Shown here: positions 30,079-39,200 of the stretch, one piece after another
Position numbering within the stretch: the first letter of the stretch is position 1
Layout: the number at the start of each line of letters is the position of its first letter
DNA from: Magnetococcales bacterium
Lineage (GTDB): Bacteria; Pseudomonadota; Alphaproteobacteria; UBA2136
DNA length: 53,776 bases
NCBI GenBank assembly: GCA_002689455.1
Contig: NZGE01000015.1
Coordinates: forward strand, 1-53,776
Direction of reading: 5' to 3'
Translations under genes and position numbers: made by a program
Notes under the pieces: model-generated
Database searches by the model: none
Told to the model about the DNA's origin: nothing
Seen by the model: the letters and a program-made list of their open reading frames with translations, nothing else

Positions 30079-30453
30079 TTACCAGAACCCGAGGGATTGC
30101 CCCATATAATAGCCTGAAATAAGAAGAATCATCCCAACAACACCAATGGTTATCCCTTTCACACTTAAAAAAGGTTTATCATTTTTTGTTTTTTCATCTG
30201 AAACTTCAACATCACGTTCCGCATAGTCTTTCGGCGCTTGTGGTTCTACTTCTTGCGCCTGAACTTTGGGTGCTGAATCTCTTTTGGCATCCAGCTCCAT
30301 AGCTGCCGATGCCGCTTCTGGCTGGCATGACGACGTTTCTTCAGCTTTCGTTGCGCTTTCGTTTGCATTTGAACCATCCTGTTTTTGCTTTGCTTTACGG
30401 CTTCGCATTTGACGTTTTCTTTGAGACTGCTTACGGTTATATGAATTTGACAT
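30079..30453 (-). CDS. Hypothetical tail-anchored-like membrane protein (124 aa)
   Basis: AGGAG is followed by ATT-ATG-ATG; the second ATG (30453) has the better spacing. The N-terminal 25 residues are strongly basic (NRKQSQRKRQMRSRKAKQKQ). A long low-complexity, Ala/Glu/Lys-rich middle follows. One hydrophobic helix (ITIGVVGMILLISGYYMGQ) ends six residues before the C-terminus. The layout is that of a C-terminally anchored protein with a disordered, possibly nucleic-acid-binding cytoplasmic region. No family was recognised. Confidence 0.72.
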   Translation of the reverse strand: MSNSYNRKQSQRKRQMRSRKAKQKQDGSNANESATKAEETSSCQPEAASAAMELDAKRDSAPKVQAQEVEPQAPKDYAERDVEVSDEKTKNDKPFLSVKGITIGVVGMILLISGYYMGQSLGFW

Positions 30454-30594
30454 CATAATCTCCTAAGGAAAGAAAAAAGCAAAAGATATTTTGCTTTTAA
30501 GGTCAATGCCTAATGTCATCATTAGGCTATAAAAAATAAAGTATCTAAATATGTATACATAATTTATACACGCACAATCTCAAACATTCAAGAA

Positions 30595-31446
30595 TTATTT
30601 TTTAGATGCTTTTGAAGGCTTTTTAGCTGTTTTAGCTTTTATCTTTTTTTCAGCAGCTTTTTCAGATGCAATACGCTGAGCAGTTATAGCCTTAGCTTCT
30701 TTCACATCTTTACTTGTAACTTTTGGCACAATCACATTTTCACGGTCTTGTTTTTTCTGTTCTTTTTGTAAAGCGTCGTAACCTTCAGCTGTGGTAGGAG
30801 TAATAATACCTGCTGAAATCACCATTTTAACACCTTGCTCCACAGTCATATGCAGAGGCTTTAATTCAGACCTTGGCACAAACAATAAAAAACCTGAAGT
30901 TGGGTTTGGCGTTGTTGGTAAAAACACGTTCACTAAATCACATTTTTGACTACGCCCCACTTCACCCTTTGTTTCCCCTGTTACAAAAGCAATAGCCCAA
31001 AGCCCTGGGCGCGGGTATTCAACCATCACAACCTCACGAAATGAAGAAGAATTTGAAACAGAGACTGTATCAATCACCTGTTTAACTGCACCATAAATAG
31101 AACGCACGCCTGGAATGCTTGTAACAATATTTTCAGCCCATTTCACAAGCTTTGCACCCACAAAGTTACGTACAGAAATACCAATAAACACAAGCGCTAA
31201 AACACCCATAAACAACTCAACACCGGGGATATCATATGGCAAGAAATTGCTTGGTGCAAAACGTGGTGGGAAGAAAGATTCCGCAACATTATTCACAACA
31301 CTCACTGTAAACTTAATAATATAAAAAGTAATAATAATTGGTAAAACAACCAATAAACCTGTTAAAAAGCAACCACGCAACCAAGACAAAAACCCTGGTT
31401 TTTTAGTTTGTGTATTTTTACTAGATTTTTTTTGTTTTTTCGCCAT
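30595..31446 (-). CDS. DUF502 family inner-membrane protein
   Basis: The protein has a basic N-terminus and two membrane helices (CFLTGLLVVLPIIITFYIIKF and VELFMGVLALVFIGISV). The conserved DUF502 body includes the segments IPGVRSIYGAVKQVID, EYPRPGLWAIAFVTGE and LPTTPNPTSGFLLFVPR. A Lys/Ala-rich tail of about 50 residues follows. Length 283 aa. Function of the family is not established. It probably lies at the end of a srkA-HAD-DUF502 run, 76 bp after the HAD gene. Confidence 0.88.
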   Translation of the reverse strand: MAKKQKKSSKNTQTKKPGFLSWLRGCFLTGLLVVLPIIITFYIIKFTVSVVNNVAESFFPPRFAPSNFLPYDIPGVELFMGVLALVFIGISVRNFVGAKLVKWAENIVTSIPGVRSIYGAVKQVIDTVSVSNSSSFREVVMVEYPRPGLWAIAFVTGETKGEVGRSQKCDLVNVFLPTTPNPTSGFLLFVPRSELKPLHMTVEQGVKMVISAGIITPTTAEGYDALQKEQKKQDRENVIVPKVTSKDVKEAKAITAQRIASEKAAEKKIKAKTAKKPSKASKK

Positions 31447-31522
31447 TTTTTTTACCCTGTTTTATATTGCAATAGAACTATAAAGCACAAACAAGTTTAC
31501 GACAATCATTACTTTAAAACGA

Positions 31523-32425
31523 TTATACATGCGGTGCAATGTAATGTGGCACAATACCCGTTTTCTCAATATACTCTTTTGCTAAACCACCCGTAAAAAT
31601 CCCGCTTTCAACAAGCAAAGTTTTAAAACCCATATTCAAACCACCTAAAATGTCGGTGTGTAAGCTATCGCCCACCATCAACACATTTTCAGGCTTACCT
31701 TTATAATCCATAAAATCCAATGCATATTGGAAAATTTTAGCATCAGGCTTACCTAGAAGTGTTGGCTTTTTACTAAAGCCCGTCCGCATATAAAAGTCGT
31801 GCATGTAAAGGCCAGGTGTTGGCACAAAAACACTGCCACTTGGCGCGCCCACATCGGGGTTTGCAATCAACACTTCTTCTAATTTTTTAGCAGATGTAAC
31901 TAAATTGTCTTGCCAATTTTTTTGCCAACCAGCACCCACCAAATACATTAGTCTTTTAACATCAGCATGCAATAAACCTTCCGTTGCATTCAGGTTATGT
32001 ATTTTAGGAAAATCGTCTTGAATTGGGTTTTGACCATAACAAGTTGCCGCAATGTTTTCATGACTATCTGTATTTTTAAGGTAATGTTCTGTCACATCTA
32101 AGCTAGTTACAATTTCTGATTTTTTAAAACCAAATCCAAGTTTTTGATACTTCCCTTCCACCGTACGCCAACCATTCATACTGTCATTTGAAACAATGCA
32201 AAAAGGAATATTTTTTTTGCGTAACATATCAATCGCATGTAAAGCTTCATGAATAACTTCTGGCCCACGGCATAGCACACCGTAAGAATCAAGAAGCACC
32301 AATTCCACACCATCTAAACAGCCTTCTAAAGAAGGTACTTCTCTGGATAACTTTGGCATTTCACTTGGGTATTCATACCAATGTTTACTTGTTTCATATA
32401 CGCTTATAATATCATCTAACTGCAT
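31523..32425 (-). CDS. HAD-superfamily class IIA sugar-phosphatase-like hydrolase (NagD type)
   Basis: Predicted phosphatase. Motif I is LLDSYGVLCRG and motif II is CIVSNDS. The class IIA C-terminal motif reads GKPDAKIFQYAL, followed by VLMVGDSLHTDILGG (motif IV) and GFKTLLVESG. Length 300 aa. The first aspartate of DSYGV is the predicted nucleophile. It starts 11 bp after srkA and is likely co-transcribed. Substrate unknown. Confidence 0.87.
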   Translation of the reverse strand: MQLDDIISVYETSKHWYEYPSEMPKLSREVPSLEGCLDGVELVLLDSYGVLCRGPEVIHEALHAIDMLRKKNIPFCIVSNDSMNGWRTVEGKYQKLGFGFKKSEIVTSLDVTEHYLKNTDSHENIAATCYGQNPIQDDFPKIHNLNATEGLLHADVKRLMYLVGAGWQKNWQDNLVTSAKKLEEVLIANPDVGAPSGSVFVPTPGLYMHDFYMRTGFSKKPTLLGKPDAKIFQYALDFMDYKGKPENVLMVGDSLHTDILGGLNMGFKTLLVESGIFTGGLAKEYIEKTGIVPHYIAPHV

Positions 32426-32436
32426 GATACATTCCC

Positions 32437-33426
32437 TTATATTTGTACAAACAATGGTTCGTGTAAGTTTGCCATTTGCTCTTTAAGGTCAAGCAAGTGA
32501 CGGTTCCAAAAATCAATATCTTGAAAAAATGGAAAACTGCGTGGAAAAGCTTTATCTTCCCACCTTTTAGAAATCCACGCCGTGTAATGAATCATACGCA
32601 ATGTACGAAGGGCTTCAACCAATTGAAGCTCACTGTAATCAAAGTCTCGAATTTGGGTATATCCCTCTAACAGCAAACCAAACTGCTTCGCCATTTCAGC
32701 CCTATCTCCATTAACGAACAACCATAAGTCTTGCACAGCAGGCCCACTCATAGAATCATCTAGGTCCACGAAGAAAATATCACCATTATCTAAAATATTC
32801 CCAAGGTGTGCGTCTCCGTGCAAACGAAGGTTAAACTGTCTATCACCCCAAATGGCGTCTAGATGGGTTAAAATATTTGTAACAGTTACATCGTAATTTG
32901 TTAACATATCCGCTGGTATGTGACCACTTTTGCGTAAGTGAACCAAATTGTCCCACCCCATAGACTTAACCGTAAGTGCAGGACGGTGGGAATAATGATC
33001 CCATGAACCAACGGTATGGATACGTGCAATTAAACGCCCCATATGACGAAAGTCTTCCTCTGTTTTTAGCTCAATGGAACGACCGCCACGTTTAGGATAA
33101 AGGCTAAACAAATAACCTTCATATTCAAATATAGTTTCACCATCAATTTCCATAGGTGCAACCACAGGCACTTCATGTTCTTCTAATTGTAAAGCAAATC
33201 GATGCTCTTCTAACAACTGGTCTTTGCTCCACCTAAAAGGGCGATAAAATTTTACAATAACATTTTCATGGTCTTCAATTCCTACATCATACACCCTATT
33301 TTCATAAGAATTTAATGTGAAAAAGTTCCCTGTACATTCAAAACCTAAAGACTCCACAGCGTTTAAAACCATCTCTGGAGAAAGGTTGCCATAAGGCTCG
33401 GAAATATTTAAAGCTTGTTTTTGCAT
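32437..33426 (-). CDS. srkA: Stress response kinase SrkA (YihE family)
   Basis: APH-fold serine/threonine protein kinase associated with stress survival. The N-terminal ENRVYDVGIEDHENVIVKFYRP, the ATP-lysine (VIVKFYRP), the catalytic loop LRLHGDAHLGNIL and the metal-binding FFVDLDDSMSGPAVQDLW agree with YihE/SrkA. Length 329 aa is typical. It is first in the run with the HAD hydrolase and DUF502 gene, and divergent from the MscS gene. Confidence 0.9.
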   Translation of the reverse strand: MQKQALNISEPYGNLSPEMVLNAVESLGFECTGNFFTLNSYENRVYDVGIEDHENVIVKFYRPFRWSKDQLLEEHRFALQLEEHEVPVVAPMEIDGETIFEYEGYLFSLYPKRGGRSIELKTEEDFRHMGRLIARIHTVGSWDHYSHRPALTVKSMGWDNLVHLRKSGHIPADMLTNYDVTVTNILTHLDAIWGDRQFNLRLHGDAHLGNILDNGDIFFVDLDDSMSGPAVQDLWLFVNGDRAEMAKQFGLLLEGYTQIRDFDYSELQLVEALRTLRMIHYTAWISKRWEDKAFPRSFPFFQDIDFWNRHLLDLKEQMANLHEPLFVQI

Positions 33427-33527
33427 AGGTTACATCTTAGTCAGAATTCATAATTTTCACAAAAGATTAATGAAAACCATTTGCATTTGTTGTATTATAT
33501 TTAAGCATTAAATAATAAGGATATTCC

Positions 33528-34865
33528 ATGAAGGACTTTGCAAAATTACACCCACAGCTTAATGAACTTCTTTCACAAGTGTATGTATATTTTCCCGAAT
33601 TTACAAAATACAACAAGCAAATTGAAGCATTAACACCGTATGCCATTCAAGCATTTGCTATTTTTATTCTTTTTATTGTTGCCAAAGCACTTTCAAAAGG
33701 AACAAGCAACTTTGCCTTAAACCATAAAGCAACCTTTTTTAAATACTTAGGTGCCTTAAACACATCTAGTTTTGCTGTTGCGCTCTTATTACTTTTAAGT
33801 GCTACACTTAAATACATTGATTTTGGTGCCAGCTTAGTGGATGCATCCATTTTAATCCTAGCAATCCGCGCTTTACCAAACATGGTCAACCACACAAACC
33901 TAAAGGATGTTTCCAAAAGAAGGTTTGTTATTTTTGGATGGATTATTTTAGCCCTTTTACTCACCAAAAGCATGACCCCTATTATTGACTTTTTAGACAC
34001 TGCCAAATTCGGCGTAGGAGAAAAGAACATTTCTGTTTGGGCCATTATTAAAGCTGTTATTATTTTTGTGATGTTGATTTGGTCTGTTGGAAAAATCACA
34101 ACAATTGTTGAAAGAAACTACCTAAGGAACAACCGTAAAATTTCACCTTCTGCACGCACTTTAATTGTTAAAATAACCCATATTTCAGGGCTTGTTATTG
34201 CCTTTATGATGACCCTTGACATTATTGGTATAGACTTAGCAGCCTTTGCATTCTTTGGTGGTGCTTTAGGTATTGGTATTGGTTTTGGTTTACAAAAAGT
34301 TGTAGGTAACCTTATTAGTGGCATGATCCTTATTATGGATAAATCTATCAAGCCAGGTGATGTTATTACATTGGCTGATACATATGGTGAAGTAACCGCT
34401 TTACATGCCCGCTACGTTGTTGTGCGTAAGCGTAACGGCACAGAAGTTCTTATTCCCAACGAAACATTAATGACCAATGAAGTAATTAACTGGAGTTACG
34501 AAAACAAAAACGTACGTATTGTGGTTGAAGTGGGTGTTAGCTATGACAGTGACCTTGAACGTGTGCAACAAATTTTACACGATGTAGCCGTTGAATGCCC
34601 ACGCGTGCTAAACGAACCCGACCCGAAAGCCTTCATCACATCTTTTGGAGACAGCGGCATTAACTTTGAAATTCGCTTCTGGGTAAACGACCCTGAAGCA
34701 GGCATTGGTGCCATTCGTAGCGAGATTTTCATGCAGGTGTGGAAACGCTTTAAAGCTGAGGGCATTGAAATCCCATTCCCACAGCGTGTGGTGCATATGG
34801 CCGATGATACCAAAAAAGAAAAAGCACTTAAAACGCTTACCATCAAAACAGAAGGTGAAGCATAA
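33528..34865 (+). CDS. Mechanosensitive channel of the MscS family
   Basis: Inner-membrane channel that releases solutes on hypo-osmotic shock. About five membrane helices occupy residues 38-245. The pore-lining helix is rich in Gly and Ala (AAFAFFGGALGIGIGFGLQ) and is followed by the conserved KVVGNLISGMILIMDKSIKPGD. The beta domain and the C-terminal alpha/beta domain (VRIVVEVGVSYDSDLE, FPQRVVHM) are complete. Length 445 aa, longer than E. coli MscS because of the extra N-terminal helices. It has its own terminator. Confidence 0.93.
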   Translation: MKDFAKLHPQLNELLSQVYVYFPEFTKYNKQIEALTPYAIQAFAIFILFIVAKALSKGTSNFALNHKATFFKYLGALNTSSFAVALLLLLSATLKYIDFGASLVDASILILAIRALPNMVNHTNLKDVSKRRFVIFGWIILALLLTKSMTPIIDFLDTAKFGVGEKNISVWAIIKAVIIFVMLIWSVGKITTIVERNYLRNNRKISPSARTLIVKITHISGLVIAFMMTLDIIGIDLAAFAFFGGALGIGIGFGLQKVVGNLISGMILIMDKSIKPGDVITLADTYGEVTALHARYVVVRKRNGTEVLIPNETLMTNEVINWSYENKNVRIVVEVGVSYDSDLERVQQILHDVAVECPRVLNEPDPKAFITSFGDSGINFEIRFWVNDPEAGIGAIRSEIFMQVWKRFKAEGIEIPFPQRVVHMADDTKKEKALKTLTIKTEGEA

Positions 34866-34892
34866 AAAAAGCCCTCCACATGGAGGGCTTTT
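34864..34892 (+). terminator. Terminator after the MscS-family gene
   Basis: GCCCTCCA-CA-TGGAGGGC follows an A run and precedes TTTTC. It can serve the convergent gene too. Confidence 0.88.
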
Positions 34893-34911
34893 CATTCGAT
34901 GGCTTAAACCT

Positions 34912-35340
34912 TTAAAACCAAGGTTTTCTTTTGACATACGTGTAAAACTCTTTTATTTCTGCGCGCCATGTGTACATGTAAAAGGCAATACAACTCCATA
35001 CGACCAGGTGAGCAATTGATATCCGAAAGTCAAATATAGTATCAAAAATAAAGCTCAAAGATAAAACTGTCATAATGCACTGCAATATAACCGAAAAAAG
35101 ATAAAACTTGCACCCTATTGCATAAAGCATTAGCTCTCGCCTGCAACACTGTACAAAAATTAAGAAGATACTCATTAATGACAAGAATGTCGCAATATTG
35201 GTCAAACTCAAGACAAGCAAAACTGCGTTAATAATGCTGTTGTTAAACGCAATTTGTTCTTTCTGCTCTTCCGTCTCTGGGAAGTTCCAGCGCAATTCGC
35301 CAGTGAATGTTTTATCAGTAAATGGAATTTTAATTTCCAT
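34912..35340 (-). CDS. Hypothetical four-helix membrane protein (142 aa)
   Basis: The ATG is preceded by a strong AGGAGG. The N-terminal 35 residues are polar (MEIKIPFTDKTFTGELRW) and may form a small cytoplasmic domain. Four hydrophobic helices follow (for example IINAVLLVLSLTNIATFLSL and IAHLVVWSCIAFYMYTW), with a basic C-terminal tail. Several cysteines are in or near the membrane. No family was recognised. Confidence 0.75.
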   Translation of the reverse strand: MEIKIPFTDKTFTGELRWNFPETEEQKEQIAFNNSIINAVLLVLSLTNIATFLSLMSIFLIFVQCCRRELMLYAIGCKFYLFSVILQCIMTVLSLSFIFDTIFDFRISIAHLVVWSCIAFYMYTWRAEIKEFYTYVKRKPWF

Positions 35341-35685
35341 GATATTCCTCCTAAAGGAAAAAAGGGAATAATGTGAATATATCCAATATTATGTAAGCAT
35401 AAACACCCTTTATTTCAACATCCTAACAACAATTAAAAGCACAATGTATACATGTGGTATATTTATTTAGACAAAAAAACATCACACCCACCCTATATTG
35501 TGTTTTTTTGTGTTGATGAATACAATTTATTAAGGGATAATTCACTTACCTTATCGGGTGATTGCGATGACCTGAGCTCACGTTTCGAAGCTCATTATCT
35601 GTTTATACGTTCTGGATTAAACCTGCAAAAATAATAATAAAAATTAACGTTTGTAGGCTGTAAAGCATAAATGTAATAATAATAA
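35341..35685 (+). other. Intergenic region with one doubtful ORF
   Basis: AT-rich stretch between the 34912-35340 membrane gene and the small-RNA candidate. A 60-codon plus-strand ORF (35452-35634, MWYIYLDKKTSH...) fills part of it but has no Shine-Dalgarno sequence and no recognisable family, so it is not called a gene. A palindrome ATGTATACAT (35444-35453) overlaps its ATG. A possible promoter for the following RNA lies at 35651-35679. Confidence 0.35.
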
Positions 35686-35795
35686 AAACATTTGAAACAC
35701 CTATGAGAATAGGTTTGAGGGAAGCTTTATAGAAAACCAACTTCAAGCGACTTAAAGGAATCACTTTTACCCAGAAAAAAAGTGGTTCTTTTTTA
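35686..35795 (+). ncRNA. Candidate small RNA with intrinsic terminator
   Basis: A weak promoter (TTGTAG, 17-bp spacer, TAATAA at 35651-35679) precedes a segment of about 110 nt without a convincing ORF. It contains a hairpin (ACCTA-TGAGAA-TAGGT) and ends in an 11-bp stem (GAATCACTTTT/AAAAGTGGTTC) followed by six T. The terminator points along the plus strand, yet no plus-strand gene precedes it except the doubtful 60-codon ORF. No known RNA family (6S, SRP RNA, tmRNA) was recognised. The 3' end touches the stop codon of the minus-strand pseudogene. Confidence 0.45.
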
Positions 35796-36152
35796 TTTTC
35801 CTTTAGGCGTACCTTGATGAAAAATTATCTGCCATTTACCACCTTCAAACTTCCATAAAGAACTGCGAAGAGCTTCTTTTACAATATTCTTTTTTATATC
35901 AGTTGTTTTAGTTTCAAACAAAACCCGTACCAAACCCTCTGTCAAAACTTTCACAGAAAAGTTAAAAGCTTCAATATCCACAGTTTTCGAGGTACTTAAT
36001 CCCTTTAAAGCGTCTAACTTTTTATATGTCGTACCACTTTGTGTAATCTCCATAAAATCGTCGTGTAAAAGCTCATTTAATTTTTCACGCGACATACGAA
36101 TTTCATCGATTATCAGCTCTTTTTAAAGATCAATAAACTTCTGCATTTCCAT
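35793..36152 (-). pseudogene. SnoaL/DUF4440-like protein gene with an early in-frame stop
   Basis: The 100-aa ORF from the ATG at 36095 encodes most of a small NTF2-fold protein ending RSSLWKFEGGKWQIIFHQGTP, the typical C-terminus of DUF4440-like proteins. The family's first helix is missing from it. The same frame continues upstream, KELIIDEIR, to a TAA at 36125-36123. Before that it encodes MEMQKFIDL from an ATG at 36152, which follows AGGGAGAG at good spacing. The natural start therefore appears to be 36152, with the gene interrupted at codon 10. Translation could reinitiate at 36095, where no clear Shine-Dalgarno is seen, so a functional shortened protein cannot be excluded. Confidence 0.6.
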
Positions 36153-36254
36153 TTTGAACTCTCCCTCATCTTATAAAGGCATTATATAACAATGTATATA
36201 AAACTGATAAATGGTAATTGCTATAAATTGAACACCTAAGGATTTTATAAATGA

Positions 36255-39200
36255 TTAGAGAATCTCAACACCTGCGATAGATTCCAGCTGATACATCAAA
36301 CGCTTACCTGCTTGTACAGGACGGTTTAAACCAACCACCACCTCACCAACATTCGGTGCATTGTAAGTAACCTTACACTCTGTTTGACCACTTTCTTGCC
36401 CTGCCCAAATTTCCTTTAGTTTTTCAATTGCACTTACATCTTTAAGGTGAATGTGCAATGAATTTTCTGAAGAAAGTGTACTTTCAAGGTCTGACATATC
36501 TTCCACATTCATGCGTACACGCTCCCCATCCACACCAAGTGAAATTTTCATAAAGACAGGGCGTCCCTTATCAATTGTTTCTTCAAACTTAATATAATCT
36601 TTCGGGAACACAGCCACCTCTTCTTGCCCTGATGTATCAGAAATAAGAAGAATCGCCATACGGTCGCCACGTTTGGTTTTAAGCTCACGTTTTTCGTGAA
36701 TAATAGCCGCAATTTTTGCTTTTTTAATATCATCTAAAGCAAGGGCATTCAAGTTTGCGACTTCCTTTAAATCTCGCTTCGCGCGAAGTTCGGCATCATA
36801 AATATTTAATGGATGTGAAGACAAATAAAAACCAATAGCTTGCTGTTCCCTATCCAAAGCTTCAAACGGGTCCCATTTATCCACATCTAAGCGTAGTTTC
36901 GGACGCTCCAATATCACTTCACCACCACCAAACAAGCCAATTTGGTCACTGTTTTTTTCTTTATGGTAGGTTTGCATATAAGCCAGTAAAATATCGGTAT
37001 TTTTAAACAACACTGAACGCTCATAGCCCATCGCATCGAAAGCACCTGCTTTAATAAGAACTTCCAACTGCCTGCGGTTCATATACTCAGGTGGAATACG
37101 TTCCATAAAATCATAAATGTCTTTATACTCACCGTTTTCTTGACGCTCTTTTTCAATAAACGCAACAGCGTCTTCACCACTTCCCTTTAATGCCGCAAGT
37201 GCAAAGCGAACAGAATCACCATTTTCAACACGAAACTCTAGACCAGACTTATTAATATCAGGGTTTAGAAGCGGCACTTTCATACGTTCTAGTTCACGTT
37301 TAAACTTAAGAACCTTATCGCTGTTACCACGGTCAAGCGTCATGGAAGCTGCCATAAATTCAAGCGGAAAATGTGCTTTTAAATAAGCCGTTTGATACGA
37401 CACCCACCCATAAGCAACGGTGTGCGCTTTGTTAAAACCATAACCCGCAAAGTTAGCCATTAGGTCGAAAATAGCGTCAGATTCTTCGCGCTTTAAATTA
37501 TGTAACTTTGCAGATCCTTCAGCAAAAATTTCACGGTGTTTTGCCATTTCAGATGGTTTTTTCTTACCCATAGCACGGCGCAACATATCGGCCCCACCAA
37601 GGCTGTAACCTGCCATAACCTGCGCCATACGCATCACTTGCTCTTGATAAACAGGCACACCGAATGTTTCACCAAGAATCGGTTCTAACGCTGGGTGTGG
37701 GTATTTAGCCTCCTGCCTACCGTGCCTACATTCAATAAAGTCATCTGTCATACCTGACTCTAAAGGTCCCGGCCTGTAAAGTGCTACAACATCTGAAAGG
37801 TATGAGAATTTATCAGGTTCCATACGTACAAGGAAGTCTTTCATCCCTTTACTTTCCACCTGAAACACACCAATTGTATGCCCAGCTTTTAACAGGTCGA
37901 AAGTTGCCTTATCTTCCATAGAAATAAGGTTGATATCGAAGTTATATTCAGGTTCGTCGCCACGTTCACGAATAAAGCGCATGGCTGTTTGAATAACGGT
38001 TAACGTTTTAAGCCCCAAGAAATCAAACTTTACAAGCCCCGCAGGTTCAGCGTCATTCATATTTAACTGAATAGCTGGCATTGGAGATGACGGATCTTTA
38101 TAAAGCGGGCAAATTTCGTCAATAGAACGGTCTGCAATAATAACACCGGCTGCATGGAGTGATGTATGACGGTAAGCCCCTTCTAACTGCATGGCAGTAT
38201 CAAGAACGGCTTTAATATCTTCATCATCATCGTAAAGGGCACGTAAGCGTTCATCATCTTCCATTACACCTTCAATGGTAAAGTTCCCCGGTCCTTCTGG
38301 TACAAAAGCTGCCACACGGTTAACCTGTGAATAAGGCATTTCCATCACACGCCCTACATCACGAATACAAGCCTTTGCTTTCAGAGTACCGAAAGTTACA
38401 ATTTGCGATACTGCTGGGTCGCCATATTTTCGGCGCACATAGTCAATCACCTCACCACGACGATCACGACAAAAATCAATATCAAAATCGGGCATAGAAA
38501 CACGTTCTGGATTCAAGAAACGTTCAAAATACAAATCAAATGGAATAGGGTCAATGTCGGTAATATCTAAACACCAAGCCACCAAAGACCCCGCACCAGA
38601 ACCACGCCCTGGCCCAACTGGAATGTCATTTTTTTTAGCCCAGCGAATAAAGTCGGAAGTAATTAAAAAGTAACCTGGGAAACCCATGCCCGTAATAATG
38701 CCAATTTCATAGTCTAATCGCTCATTATATTCTTTCCATTTTGCTTCAATTTCCTCTTCACCATCGCAGGTTGGTTTAACAAAAGTTTCAAAGCGGGGTT
38801 TCAAACCTTCTTTGGCTTCATCAATCATAATTTGGTCAACGGTGCGTTCATCGCCATCTTCTTTAAACCATTGCGGCATATAATATGTACCTAGCGGCAC
38901 TTTAAAGGCACAACGCTTCGCAATTTCTAAGGTGTTTTCTGTTGCTTCAGGCAGGTCCTTAAAAAGTTCCAGCATCTCTTCTGGTGACTTGAAGTAATGT
39001 TCAGCTGTAAATTTACGGCGGTTTGGATTGGAAACCGTTGTTCCATCCCCAATGCCCAACATAACATTAAAAGCCTCTTCGTTTTCCTTTTTCAAAAAGC
39101 GAACATCGTTGGTGGCAACAAGTGGAATATTATGTTGATATGCCCAGTCTAACAGATATGGTTCAGCCTTTATTTCTTCTTCCATACCATGACGTTGAAG

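Noticed and set aside
33647-34937. Several minus-strand ORFs (150, 77, 112 and 109 aa) over the MscS-family gene
   Set aside because: Antisense shadows of a complete channel gene with conserved motifs throughout.
35452-35634. 60-codon plus-strand ORF upstream of the small-RNA candidate
   Set aside because: No Shine-Dalgarno, no recognisable family and AT-rich context; mentioned only within the intergenic feature.
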